Origin: Flavobacteriales bacterium
GTDB taxonomy: Bacteria; Bacteroidota; Bacteroidia; Flavobacteriales_D; Crocinitomicaceae
Assembly (NCBI GenBank): GCA_947462695.1
Contig: CANHQC010000103.1
Coordinates: 1 to 7,145, forward strand
Direction of reading: 5' to 3'
DNA length: 7,145 bases
The translations under genes and the position numbers were made by a program. Under the pieces are notes generated by a model. It was not told the DNA's origin and did not search any database. It worked only from the letters and a program-made list of their open reading frames with translations. Below are positions 1 to 6,709 of the stretch, one piece after another. The first letter of the stretch is position 1, and each line of letters begins with the position of its first letter.

Positions 1-1
1 A

Positions 2-748
2 AGAAAACCAAGAAAAACGAATGTGCTTGATCAAAAACACCAGGTTGTTGATGAGTTGAAATTAGCGGATGGCCTTAAAATAAAATGGTTTCAGAAAGGT
101 GATGGACCAAAAGTGAAGTTCGGTGACCTAGTTAAAATCGATTATAAAGTCCGTTTAAAAGATGGAAAAGAGGTGGATGGAAATCACTTACTCAATCGCA
201 AGGCTTTGCCATTTATGGTGGGTTTTGGTCAACAAACTCCAGGCTGGGATATTGCCTTTAATCAATTGCGACAAGGTGATTTTGTGGAAATCTTGATCCC
301 AAGTCCATTAGCGAGAGGAGAAAAAGGTATTGAAGGATTGATTCCACCTAATGCAGATAATATTCTGGTTGTTAGAATTTTAGAAATTATGAAGCCTGAC
401 AAGGTTGTGGATGGTACAAAAGTATGGTTGGTAGAAGAAAACAGGTCCAATAAACGAAAATTCAATGAAAAGACCGAGGTGGTATTTCACGGGATGGCCA
501 GTTCTCCAACTTCACCAATTTATGTGAATACGTTTCGGACAAATACACCATTAACATACAGATTGTCGGATAAAGGGTTGGTTCCCGGACTAAGAAAAGC
601 GTTAATTAATTCTAAAAAAGCAGATCGTTTATTTGTGCTCGTACCCGCTTCGGAAGCGTATAAACAGAAAGGTTACCTCGATTTTGTTAGACCAAACGAT
701 CCGATTTTCTACAACATCTTTGTCATGGATGTTACCAAAATTAAGTAA
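2..748 (+). CDS. Tandem FKBP-type peptidyl-prolyl cis-trans isomerase, 5' partial
   Basis: Predicted prolyl isomerase or chaperone of the FKBP family. The frame is open to the left edge and has no in-frame ATG before the domain core; the only early start codon is a GTG at 23, preceded by basic codons (RKPRKTN). The true start is therefore probably outside the window. Counting from the GTG, domain 1 covers about residues 30-125: GDLVKIDY (34-41), DGKEVDGN (47-54), TPGWD (72-76), then LARGEKG and IPPNA (107-111). These match the FKBP12 pattern, with the Tyr26-like Y41, Asp37-like D52 and Trp59-like W75 kept, but the Phe36, Tyr82 and Phe99 equivalents are V, R and V. Residues about 130-241 look like a second, more diverged FKBP fold (VPGLRKAL, SEAYKQKGY) that keeps the Tyr but has Leu for the Trp. 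Cellular location cannot be told because the N terminus is missing. Family assignment is firm; enzymatic activity is uncertain. Confidence 0.85.
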   Translation, partial: RKPRKTNVLDQKHQVVDELKLADGLKIKWFQKGDGPKVKFGDLVKIDYKVRLKDGKEVDGNHLLNRKALPFMVGFGQQTPGWDIAFNQLRQGDFVEILIPSPLARGEKGIEGLIPPNADNILVVRILEIMKPDKVVDGTKVWLVEENRSNKRKFNEKTEVVFHGMASSPTSPIYVNTFRTNTPLTYRLSDKGLVPGLRKALINSKKADRLFVLVPASEAYKQKGYLDFVRPNDPIFYNIFVMDVTKIK

Positions 749-756
749 GTAATAGC

Positions 757-764
757 TAACTTTG
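757..764 (+). promoter_or_regulatory. Bacteroidota -7 promoter element (TAACTTTG)
   Basis: TAACTTTG fits the TAnnTTTG -7 consensus of the Bacteroidota primary sigma factor exactly. It is followed by C and lies in the 53-base gap between the FKBP gene and the peptidase gene, 37 bases before the ATG at 802. No TTG sits at the expected distance for a -33 element, so the call rests on the -7 box and its position alone. It would give a leader of roughly 30 bases for the peptidase transcript. Confidence 0.5.
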
Positions 765-801
765 CCCGATTCTGACTCAATAAGCGTAACGCTACGAACG
801 A

Positions 802-1782
802 ATGAAAAAAGCGATTCTATTCCTTTTCTTACTTGTTGTCCAATTTCAACTTTTGGCGCAAACGCCTGTGGATACAATCGAAACAGCGAATGGAAAACTG
901 GTGCTTTTTTCGAATAGAACGTGGTCTTATTTGAAAGATATTTCGTTCGACGGTATACTCAATACTAAACTTCAGGAAGAGTTGTCAAAACGACAAGACT
1001 TAAGGTTATATCAATCTTGGGATAACGATGTGTGCTATACTTCTGGAAGAAAAAATGACCTTTCTAAACTGATCGATACACTTTGGTTATGTGTAATGGA
1101 TGATCAGCACAAGGAATTTGTGTGTCCGGTTGGCGGTGTGGTGACTTCACGATATGGTTATCGAAGCGGCAGGCATCACAGTGGAATCGATTTAGATTTG
1201 GATGTAGGAGATACAGTTCGTTCAGCTTGGTCGGGAAAGGTGAGGTATTCCAAATACAACGATGGCGGTTTCGGGAACTTGGTTATTGTGCGCCATCACA
1301 ACGGATTAGAAACGTTCTATGCGCACTTGAGTAAATTGTTGGTTGTACCTGATCAAGAAGTTAAAGCTGGTGAAGTTTTAGGATTAGGTGGAAATACAGG
1401 TCGATCTTTCGGACCGCATTTGCATTTTGAAGTGCGCTTTTTTGATGCTTCCATCAATCCTGAAGAAGTCATCGATTTTAAGTCAAAGCTCGTTAAAGAT
1501 GAAAATCTATTTGTGCATAAAGGATTATTTGTTCCGGGTGCAAAACCTACAGATCATTTTGATCACATAGAACACCGTGAACAAATGACCGAAGAGCCAG
1601 TAGTGCCGCCTGTTGTTCCGAAAGTTCAGACGGCAAGCCGCAAATACTACAAGGTGAAATCTGGTGATACACTTTCAGAAATTGCAGCCCGTCATCAAAC
1701 GACAGTTTCTAAAATTTGCCAATTAAATGGTATTCGGCCTTCAACAGCTTTGCAAATAGGTAAAAGTTTGCGCGTCAAATAG
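802..1782 (+). CDS. Secreted M23 (LytM) zinc metallopeptidase with C-terminal LysM domain
   Basis: Likely peptidoglycan endopeptidase acting in the periplasm or at the cell surface. Residues 1-20 form a signal peptide (MKK, hydrophobic run, LLAQ, cleavage near 19-20). Residues 30-44 hold a short NGKLVLF..RTWSYL motif of a kind often seen next to export signals in Bacteroidota proteins. The M23 domain spans about 106-222: HSGID (126-130) gives the first zinc ligands His126 and Asp130, YAHL carries His175, and HLHFE (206-210) supplies catalytic His206 and ligand His208. All catalytic positions are present, so it should be active rather than a degenerate EnvC/NlpD-type activator. A His-rich (251-258) and Pro-rich (266-273) linker leads to a LysM domain at 282-326 (YYKVKSGDTLSEIA...LNGI...IGKSLRV), which binds glycan strands. 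The ATG at 802 is chosen because it directly starts the signal peptide. It has its own upstream promoter-like box and is separated from bamD by 38 bases. Cleavage specificity is not readable. Confidence 0.92.
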   Translation: MKKAILFLFLLVVQFQLLAQTPVDTIETANGKLVLFSNRTWSYLKDISFDGILNTKLQEELSKRQDLRLYQSWDNDVCYTSGRKNDLSKLIDTLWLCVMDDQHKEFVCPVGGVVTSRYGYRSGRHHSGIDLDLDVGDTVRSAWSGKVRYSKYNDGGFGNLVIVRHHNGLETFYAHLSKLLVVPDQEVKAGEVLGLGGNTGRSFGPHLHFEVRFFDASINPEEVIDFKSKLVKDENLFVHKGLFVPGAKPTDHFDHIEHREQMTEEPVVPPVVPKVQTASRKYYKVKSGDTLSEIAARHQTTVSKICQLNGIRPSTALQIGKSLRVK

Positions 1783-1808
1783 TCCTAAAGGAAACTCATA
1801 AAATTCAT

Positions 1809-1816
1809 TAACTTTA
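1809..1816 (+). promoter_or_regulatory. Possible -7 promoter element (TAACTTTA) just before bamD
   Basis: TAACTTTA matches the TAnnTTTG -7 consensus at all fixed positions except the last (A for G). It resembles the TAACTTTG box before the upstream peptidase gene. It ends four bases before the bamD ATG at 1821, so initiation would fall on or next to the start codon and give a leaderless or near-leaderless transcript. No TTG occurs at -33 spacing. It is the only promoter-like signal in the 38-base gap that precedes the downstream run of genes. Confidence 0.35.
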
Positions 1817-1820
1817 CATC

Positions 1821-2627
1821 ATGATTTTTAAAGTAATCGGTTCACTTTTAATTGGCTTTGTATTGTTTTCATGCAGCGATTACAACAAAGTAGTCAAAGG
1901 TGATGATTACCAACGAAAGTTTGAATTCGCTAACGAATTATTCGATACAAAAGAATACCTCAGAAGCGTAGCTTTATTTGAGCAAGTCTATCAACGATTA
2001 CCAAAATCAGGAGAAGGTGAATTATCTTATTTCCGCATCGGTAAAGCCTATTACTTTTCTGAAGACTTTGAAATGGCAGGCTATTACCTCGGTTCTTTTC
2101 CTCAACGTTTTCCATACAGTCCAAAGGCTCAGGAAGCCATGTTCTTGTCTGCATTATGTTCTGTCAATAACTCACCTGAACATGCGTTGGATCAAAATGA
2201 AACAGAATTGGCGATTAATAATTTGCAGCAATTCGTTGATAAATACCCAGAATCAGAATTAGTAGATTCGTGCAACCGTGTAATGGACAGGATGCGGTTG
2301 AAACTGGAATTAAAAGATTACGATGCAGTAAGACTTTATGCGAAAACAGAAAACTACCGTTCGGCAGTAACTACCGCACTTACGTTTCTAGAAGATTATC
2401 CATTATCAAAAAACAAAGAGGAAGTCTGTTATCTCTTAGTTAAGAACTCCTACCTACTGACAATTAATAGCATTGAGAATAAAAAATGTGACCGAATTGA
2501 AGAAACAATTGAAAGATATAATACCTTTGTAGTCGATTTTCCAAATAGTGTAAATAAAGTGGAGTTGGATAACATCAGCGACAAAATGCACAAGGATCTT
2601 CAAGAATTTTGTTCAAAGAAAAAATAA
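1821..2627 (+). CDS. bamD: Outer-membrane assembly lipoprotein BamD (TPR protein)
   Basis: BamD is the essential lipoprotein partner of BamA in the complex that inserts beta-barrel proteins into the outer membrane. Residues 1-17 are a lipoprotein signal peptide ending in a lipobox LFSC, with Cys18 the predicted lipidated residue. The mature protein is almost wholly helical with about five TPR units: roughly 30-63, 66-99 (YFRIGKAYYFSEDFEMAGYY), 103-143 (A...LSALCSV, then LQQFVDKYPES), 165-195 and 200-243. The repeated (D)YP/FPxS ends are typical of BamD/YfiO. At 268 residues the length is normal for Bacteroidota BamD. Unusually it has five cysteines beyond the lipidated one (113, 151, 203, 223, 264). 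It heads the tight gene run and rpoZ starts 3 bases after its stop. Another TPR lipoprotein is the alternative, but the N terminus, length and gene order favour BamD. Confidence 0.9.
   Translation: MIFKVIGSLLIGFVLFSCSDYNKVVKGDDYQRKFEFANELFDTKEYLRSVALFEQVYQRLPKSGEGELSYFRIGKAYYFSEDFEMAGYYLGSFPQRFPYSPKAQEAMFLSALCSVNNSPEHALDQNETELAINNLQQFVDKYPESELVDSCNRVMDRMRLKLELKDYDAVRLYAKTENYRSAVTTALTFLEDYPLSKNKEEVCYLLVKNSYLLTINSIENKKCDRIEETIERYNTFVVDFPNSVNKVELDNISDKMHKDLQEFCSKKK
2497..2529 (+). promoter_or_regulatory. Possible internal promoter inside bamD, upstream of rpoZ
   Basis: TTG at 2497-2499 and TACCTTTG at 2522-2529 are separated by 22 bases, which fits the TTG-N17-23-TAnnTTTG promoter form described for Flavobacterium. 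The box lies in the 3' end of bamD, about 100 bases before the rpoZ start, and could drive rpoZ and the genes behind it separately from bamD. An exact TAnnTTTG box is expected a few times by chance in AT-rich DNA of this length, so this is tentative. Confidence 0.25.
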
Positions 2628-2630
2628 ACT

Positions 2631-2951
2631 ATGAGTTTTAAAAATAGTACAGCAGAACGTTCTACCGTTACACGTGACACCGTGAAAATGGAAAAGGAAA
2701 CAGGGAACATCTACGAGTCGATTGTTGCTATGTCAAAACGTTCGAATCAAATTAGTGTTGAAATGAAAGAAGAGTTAACTCAAAAATTACAAGAGTTTGC
2801 ATCTTCAACTGACAACCTTGAAGAGATTTTCGAAAACCGCGAGCAAATTGAAATTTCAAAGTTCTATGAAAAGCTTCCAAAAGCGGTTGCAATTGCTATG
2901 GAAGAACTCGTGGGAGAGAAAATTTATATTCGTAAACCAGAAGATAAATAA
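2631..2951 (+). CDS. rpoZ: DNA-directed RNA polymerase omega subunit, Bacteroidota type
   Basis: Small subunit that helps fold and hold the beta' subunit of RNA polymerase. The 106-residue protein matches the diverged omega family of Bacteroidota: STVTRD (11-16), TGNIYESI (24-31), SKRSNQIS (35-42, the counterpart of the RRARQ segment of proteobacterial omega), EFASSTDNLEEIFENREQIEIS and a C-terminal KIYIRKP. The N-terminal helix pattern is shared with E. coli omega, while the acidic middle and C terminus are lineage-specific. The ATG at 2631 lies in an A-rich context (AAAAAATAAACT), which is the usual kind of start region in this phylum in place of a Shine-Dalgarno sequence. It sits 3 bases after bamD and 6 bases before coaBC, and is shorter than, and unlike, any envelope protein, so its presence here reflects operon organisation rather than shared function. 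Recognition of the family is from memory of its homologues. Confidence 0.88.
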   Translation: MSFKNSTAERSTVTRDTVKMEKETGNIYESIVAMSKRSNQISVEMKEELTQKLQEFASSTDNLEEIFENREQIEISKFYEKLPKAVAIAMEELVGEKIYIRKPEDK

Positions 2952-2957
2952 CAGTGC

Positions 2958-4160
2958 ATGCGTGGTAAACGCATTCTTCTTGGTGTTACCGGAGGGATAG
3001 CGGCATATAAAATTCCCTATCTTGTCCGATTACTAAAAAAATCTGGGGCAGAAGTCAAATGTATTATGACTCCTGCCTCTTCTGATTTTATAAGTCCACT
3101 CGTCCTTTCAACCTTATCCGAAAATCCAGTAGCTATTGAGTTCTGGAACAAATCAGACGGAACGTGGACAAATCACGTAGAGTTAGCGCTTTGGGCCGAT
3201 CTTTTTGTCGTTGCACCATTAACAGCCAATACGCTTGCTAAAATGGCGATTGGCGCTTGTGATAACGTGTTGTTAGCTACATACTTATCTATGAAATCGT
3301 CCACGTTAATCGCTCCGGCAATGGATTTAGACATGTATGCACACCCAACGACCAAACGAAACTTGGAAAGCCTAAAAAGTGATGGTGTTGGAATCATTCC
3401 ACCTGGTACTGGCGAGCTAGCAAGTGGTTTACACGGCGAAGGTCGACTCGCTGAACCTGAAGTTATTTTTGAATCAATAAACGCCTATTTTCAATCAAAT
3501 CACACAGGAAGTTATTCAGGTAAAAAGGTTCTGGTAACTGCCGGTCCCACTTATGAAGCGATTGATCCAGTAAGATTCATTGGAAATCGTTCTTCAGGAA
3601 AAATGGGTGTTGCGATCGCACAGGCTTTTGCGAAAGAAGGAGCAGAGGTTACGTTGATTACAGGTCCCATTCACCAAATAGTAGAACATACTTCAATACA
3701 AAGCATTCAAATTGAATCTGCTGAAGAAATGTTTGAAAAAGTGAAAGAATACTGGCCACAAATGGATAGCGGTGTATTTTCAGCAGCCGTTGCAGATTAC
3801 CGGCCTAAGTTTTTAGCAGATCAAAAAATTAAAAAATCCGCTGATGAATTCTCGCTTGAATTGGTTAAGAATCCAGATATTTTAGCTTGGGTGGGTGATC
3901 ATAAATCAGAAACTCAACAATTGATCGGTTTTGCACTCGAAACAGAAAACTTAATCCAGAATGCAACTGGTAAACTGCAACGAAAACACCTTGATTTTAT
4001 CGTGATGAATTCGTTACAAGACAAAGGTGCAGGTTTCGGAGTTGATACGAACAAGGTAAGTGTATTGGACAAGAACAATAATTTGACTAGTTTTGAGTTA
4101 CTGCCAAAGGTCGAATTGGCAGAGAAGTTAATTCAACTTTTTTCGAAATCGCATTTATGA
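2958..4160 (+). CDS. coaBC: Bifunctional phosphopantothenoylcysteine synthetase/decarboxylase CoaBC (Dfp)
   Basis: Carries out two cytosolic steps of coenzyme A synthesis: CoaB joins 4'-phosphopantothenate to cysteine using CTP, and CoaC decarboxylates the product to 4'-phosphopantetheine with FMN. The CoaC half is about residues 1-180: GVTGGIAAYK (9-18) for flavin binding, NHVELA with the catalytic His73, PLTANT (87-92, the PASANT counterpart) and PAMDLDM (120-126). The CoaB half is about 186-400: GPTYEAIDPVRFIGNRSSGKMG, in which Asn210 matches the catalytic Asn of E. coli CoaB, then AAVADYRPK and KIKK (290-293) with the nucleotide-contacting lysines, and VKNPDIL. Two CoaC positions are non-canonical: Asp123 replaces the Asn of PAMN, and Ser156 (LASGLHGEGR) replaces the Cys158 of E. 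coli. I recall the same changes in other Bacteroidota, so this looks inherited, not decayed. Length (400) is normal. Its TGA overlaps the next ATG by four bases, suggesting translational coupling. Confidence 0.96.
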   Translation: MRGKRILLGVTGGIAAYKIPYLVRLLKKSGAEVKCIMTPASSDFISPLVLSTLSENPVAIEFWNKSDGTWTNHVELALWADLFVVAPLTANTLAKMAIGACDNVLLATYLSMKSSTLIAPAMDLDMYAHPTTKRNLESLKSDGVGIIPPGTGELASGLHGEGRLAEPEVIFESINAYFQSNHTGSYSGKKVLVTAGPTYEAIDPVRFIGNRSSGKMGVAIAQAFAKEGAEVTLITGPIHQIVEHTSIQSIQIESAEEMFEKVKEYWPQMDSGVFSAAVADYRPKFLADQKIKKSADEFSLELVKNPDILAWVGDHKSETQQLIGFALETENLIQNATGKLQRKHLDFIVMNSLQDKGAGFGVDTNKVSVLDKNNNLTSFELLPKVELAEKLIQLFSKSHL

Positions 4161-5059
4161 AATACATTGTCATTCTCGCTTTTTTGGCATCTTTTGGACG
4201 ATTATTCGCACAAGAGTTAAATTGTCAGGTAAGTATCATCACTGATGCCCGACTTGAAGTGACTTCCGTTGAAAAAGAAATTTTTGACCAGCTGAAACAG
4301 ACGATCTATGATTTGATGAACTCTACGCAATGGACGAAGGATAAATTTAAAATCGAAGAGCGCATCAATTGCAACATTCAACTTCAAATCAATTCCATAC
4401 CAAGCGCTGGTACATATGCAGGATCAATGCAGGTGCAAGTTTCAAGACCGTCATTCAATTCATCGTACAATACGAACGTGATGAATTTTCAAGATGATGA
4501 TATCATGTTTCAATATTCACGAAATGCCGTGCTGGTGTATGCGCCAAATCAATACCGTGATAACCTCACCTCTGTACTTGCTTTTTACGCTTACTTTATT
4601 ATCGGAATGGATTATGATTCGTTTTCCATGAAAGGAGGTACGCCATATTTCAACGAAGCACAACAAATAGTCTCTCTTGCTCAGGCTTCCAATGCACCAG
4701 GTTGGAAATCAAATGAACAAGGGAAAAGAAACCGTTTTTACCTTGTCGATAATATCCTACACCAACTTTTCGAGCCACTTCGCGAATGCAACTACGATTA
4801 CCACCGTAAAGGAATAGATAAGTTATACGACGATAAAGTTGCTGCAAGAAAAGCAGTCTACGAAGCATTGAACAAACTGAATAAAGTGGTAGCAACGCGT
4901 CCGAATTCAATCAATCTACTCAACTTCTGTCAATCCAAACTAGTCGAATTGCAAAACTTGTACGTCGATGCTGAACCGAAAGAAAAAAACGACGTCGTCA
5001 ATTTGTTAAAACGATTAGATCCTGCGAACTCTGAAAGGTATCAAGAAATTTTAAAGTAA
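4157..5059 (+). CDS. porD: DUF4835 exported protein, PorD-like (type IX secretion associated)
   Basis: An exported protein of the DUF4835 family, which I recall being annotated as type IX secretion system protein PorD; its molecular role is not established by anything visible here. Residues 1-19 are a signal peptide (MKYIVILAFLASF, cleavage near FAQ/E at 18-20). The mature protein begins with ELNC (20-23), and family landmarks follow in order: a W-T-K segment (59-61), INCNIQLQI with Cys72, MQVQVSRPSFNSSY (91-104), a hydrophobic SVLAFYAYFIIGMDYDSF (139-156) leading into KGGTPYF, APGW (180-183) and a helical C-terminal half with RPNSINLL. Cys23 and Cys72 could pair in the periplasm. There is no lipobox and no clear transmembrane segment after the signal. 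The start overlaps the coaBC stop by 4 bases and its TAA overlaps the recN ATG by 1 base. The position between coaBC and recN matches the gene order I recall from other Flavobacteriia. Family call is strong; the gene symbol is less certain. Confidence 0.82.
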   Translation: MKYIVILAFLASFGRLFAQELNCQVSIITDARLEVTSVEKEIFDQLKQTIYDLMNSTQWTKDKFKIEERINCNIQLQINSIPSAGTYAGSMQVQVSRPSFNSSYNTNVMNFQDDDIMFQYSRNAVLVYAPNQYRDNLTSVLAFYAYFIIGMDYDSFSMKGGTPYFNEAQQIVSLAQASNAPGWKSNEQGKRNRFYLVDNILHQLFEPLRECNYDYHRKGIDKLYDDKVAARKAVYEALNKLNKVVATRPNSINLLNFCQSKLVELQNLYVDAEPKEKNDVVNLLKRLDPANSERYQEILK

Positions 5060-6708
5060 TGTTGCGCGCTCTACGCATTCAAAACTTTGCATTAATCGAT
5101 GCGCTTAATCTATCCTTCAACGAAGGATTTACGGTAATAACAGGAGAAACGGGTTCGGGTAAATCAATTCTTCTTGGTGCCTTGAATCTAATTCTCGGTG
5201 AACGATCCGATTTTAGCTTAATCGGTCCCGCTGGTGATAAAGCCATTGTCGAAGTCGATTGTCAAATACACACACAATGGAAATCGTTTTTTAACGAAAA
5301 TGACCTGGATTTTGAACTATTGACGACCATAAGACGCGAAATTCATGCTTCCGGTAAGTCACGCGCATTTATCAATGATACGCCCGTTTCGCTCTCCACA
5401 TTAAAAGAGCTTTCCCTTCACCTAATTTCTATTCATTCACAGTACAATACGCTAGAATTAAAAAATACGGATTACCAGTTGCAAATGCTGGATACTTTGG
5501 CTGACTTGACACACGATCGCGCCTCATTCGAAACAACTTATTACAAATGGAAGTCACTTTCGAATGAATTAGAAAAATTGAAATCCATCCAGCGTAATGC
5601 GAGCCAACGGTTAGATTACCTTGATTTTCAGGTAAAAGAACTGGTGGATTTACAATTAGAAAGCACGGATTATTCAGCGTTGGAATCGGAATATAAATTA
5701 ATTGAAAGTGCAGAGGACATTCAGCGTGTATTGCAATTAGTGCATGCAGCTGTCGATGAGGATAACGGGATTAGTGATCAACTCAATCAGCTGTTCAATC
5801 AGTTGTCTAGACACAATGGTGTTTCTGAAGATCTTTCTCAACTTACTGAACGATTGAAAGCCGTTTCAGTCGAATTGTCTGATCTCTCCAAAGACGCAAT
5901 GCGCTTAAATGATCAAATGGATTATCAGCCTCATCGCTTAGTAGAACTTGAGGATAGAATAAATCGGTACAATCATGTTCTTCGCAAACACCAAGTAAGT
6001 GATCAGCCTGCGCTCATCGAAATTTGGCGCCAATTTGAAGCTGAATTAAACGGTACTTCCAAAGACATGCACCGAATGGAAGAATTGGAGAATGAAGTGA
6101 ATGCTTTCCATAATACGTTGCAGGAATTGGCTAATTCATTGCATCAAAAACGATCAGAGGCCACAGAAACACTATCAATCAATTTAAAGTCGATCCTTAC
6201 CGACTTAAAATTACCCGAGACTCAATTGACTTTTCAACTCGCTCGACGTGAGGCATTGACTTCTTCAGGAAATACCGGTTTGACGATCCTTTTTTCTGCA
6301 AACAAAGGTATGTCACCTGTTCCGGTTGAAAAAGCTGCAAGTGGGGGAGAACTCAGTCGATTGATGCTCGCGCTGCAAAAAATGATCAGTACCAAAATGC
6401 AACTGCCAACTGTTTTGTTTGATGAAATCGATACGGGCGTTTCGGGTGAAGTAGCAGAAAAAATGGGTAAACTACTCAAAGAAATGGGTACAACTATGCA
6501 ACTAATGGCAATTACACATCTACCCCAAGTTGCTTCGAAAGGAACACATCATCTAAGGGTGGAAAAGTCCATAAAACAAGATACGACAGTGACCAGCGTA
6601 AGAAGCCTGATTGATACCGAACGCGAAATGGAAATAGCGCGTTTAATGAGTGGAGAGGAAATAACTGATGCTGCTTTGGTTGCTGCGCGTCAACTAATGA
6701 ACAGTTAG
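5059..6708 (+). CDS. recN: DNA repair protein RecN (SMC-like ATPase)
   Basis: RecN is an SMC-family ATPase that acts on chromosomal DNA early in double-strand-break repair, with RecA. The N-terminal LRIQNFALID is the classic RecN opening, followed by Walker A GETGSGKS (29-36). About residues 155-370 are a predicted long coiled-coil arm, with the RecN-typical LEDRINRYN segment near 297-305. The C-terminal ATPase part has the ABC signature SGGELSRLMLA (428-438), Walker B and D-loop VLFDEIDTGVSG (to 463) and the H-loop THLPQVAS (His487). The 549-residue length is what the family usually shows, and no motif is missing. The ATG overlaps the preceding TAA in TAATG, so translation is probably coupled to the DUF4835 gene. 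I see no SOS-type operator before it, which is expected given that it sits inside a run of genes. Confidence 0.97.
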   Translation: MLRALRIQNFALIDALNLSFNEGFTVITGETGSGKSILLGALNLILGERSDFSLIGPAGDKAIVEVDCQIHTQWKSFFNENDLDFELLTTIRREIHASGKSRAFINDTPVSLSTLKELSLHLISIHSQYNTLELKNTDYQLQMLDTLADLTHDRASFETTYYKWKSLSNELEKLKSIQRNASQRLDYLDFQVKELVDLQLESTDYSALESEYKLIESAEDIQRVLQLVHAAVDEDNGISDQLNQLFNQLSRHNGVSEDLSQLTERLKAVSVELSDLSKDAMRLNDQMDYQPHRLVELEDRINRYNHVLRKHQVSDQPALIEIWRQFEAELNGTSKDMHRMEELENEVNAFHNTLQELANSLHQKRSEATETLSINLKSILTDLKLPETQLTFQLARREALTSSGNTGLTILFSANKGMSPVPVEKAASGGELSRLMLALQKMISTKMQLPTVLFDEIDTGVSGEVAEKMGKLLKEMGTTMQLMAITHLPQVASKGTHHLRVEKSIKQDTTVTSVRSLIDTEREMEIARLMSGEEITDAALVAARQLMNS

Positions 6709-6709
6709 T

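Noticed and set aside
21..59. ATG at 21 as a start for the first gene
   Set aside because: It is in a different frame from the FKBP domains and meets a stop after a dozen codons; the FKBP frame itself is open through the left edge.
262..465. Antisense open frame inside the FKBP gene
   Set aside because: Fully contained in a confident gene, no motif, no start context; a reverse-frame shadow. The same applies to antisense frames at 629-877, 1960-2154, 3173-3397, 4650-4910 and 6234-6479.
1122..1570. Out-of-frame + strand open frames inside the M23 peptidase gene
   Set aside because: They overlap conserved catalytic codons of the peptidase and encode no recognisable protein.
1783..1820. Terminator between the peptidase gene and bamD
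   Set aside because: No stem-loop followed by a T run is visible in this gap or in the 749-801 gap, so read-through between these genes cannot be excluded.
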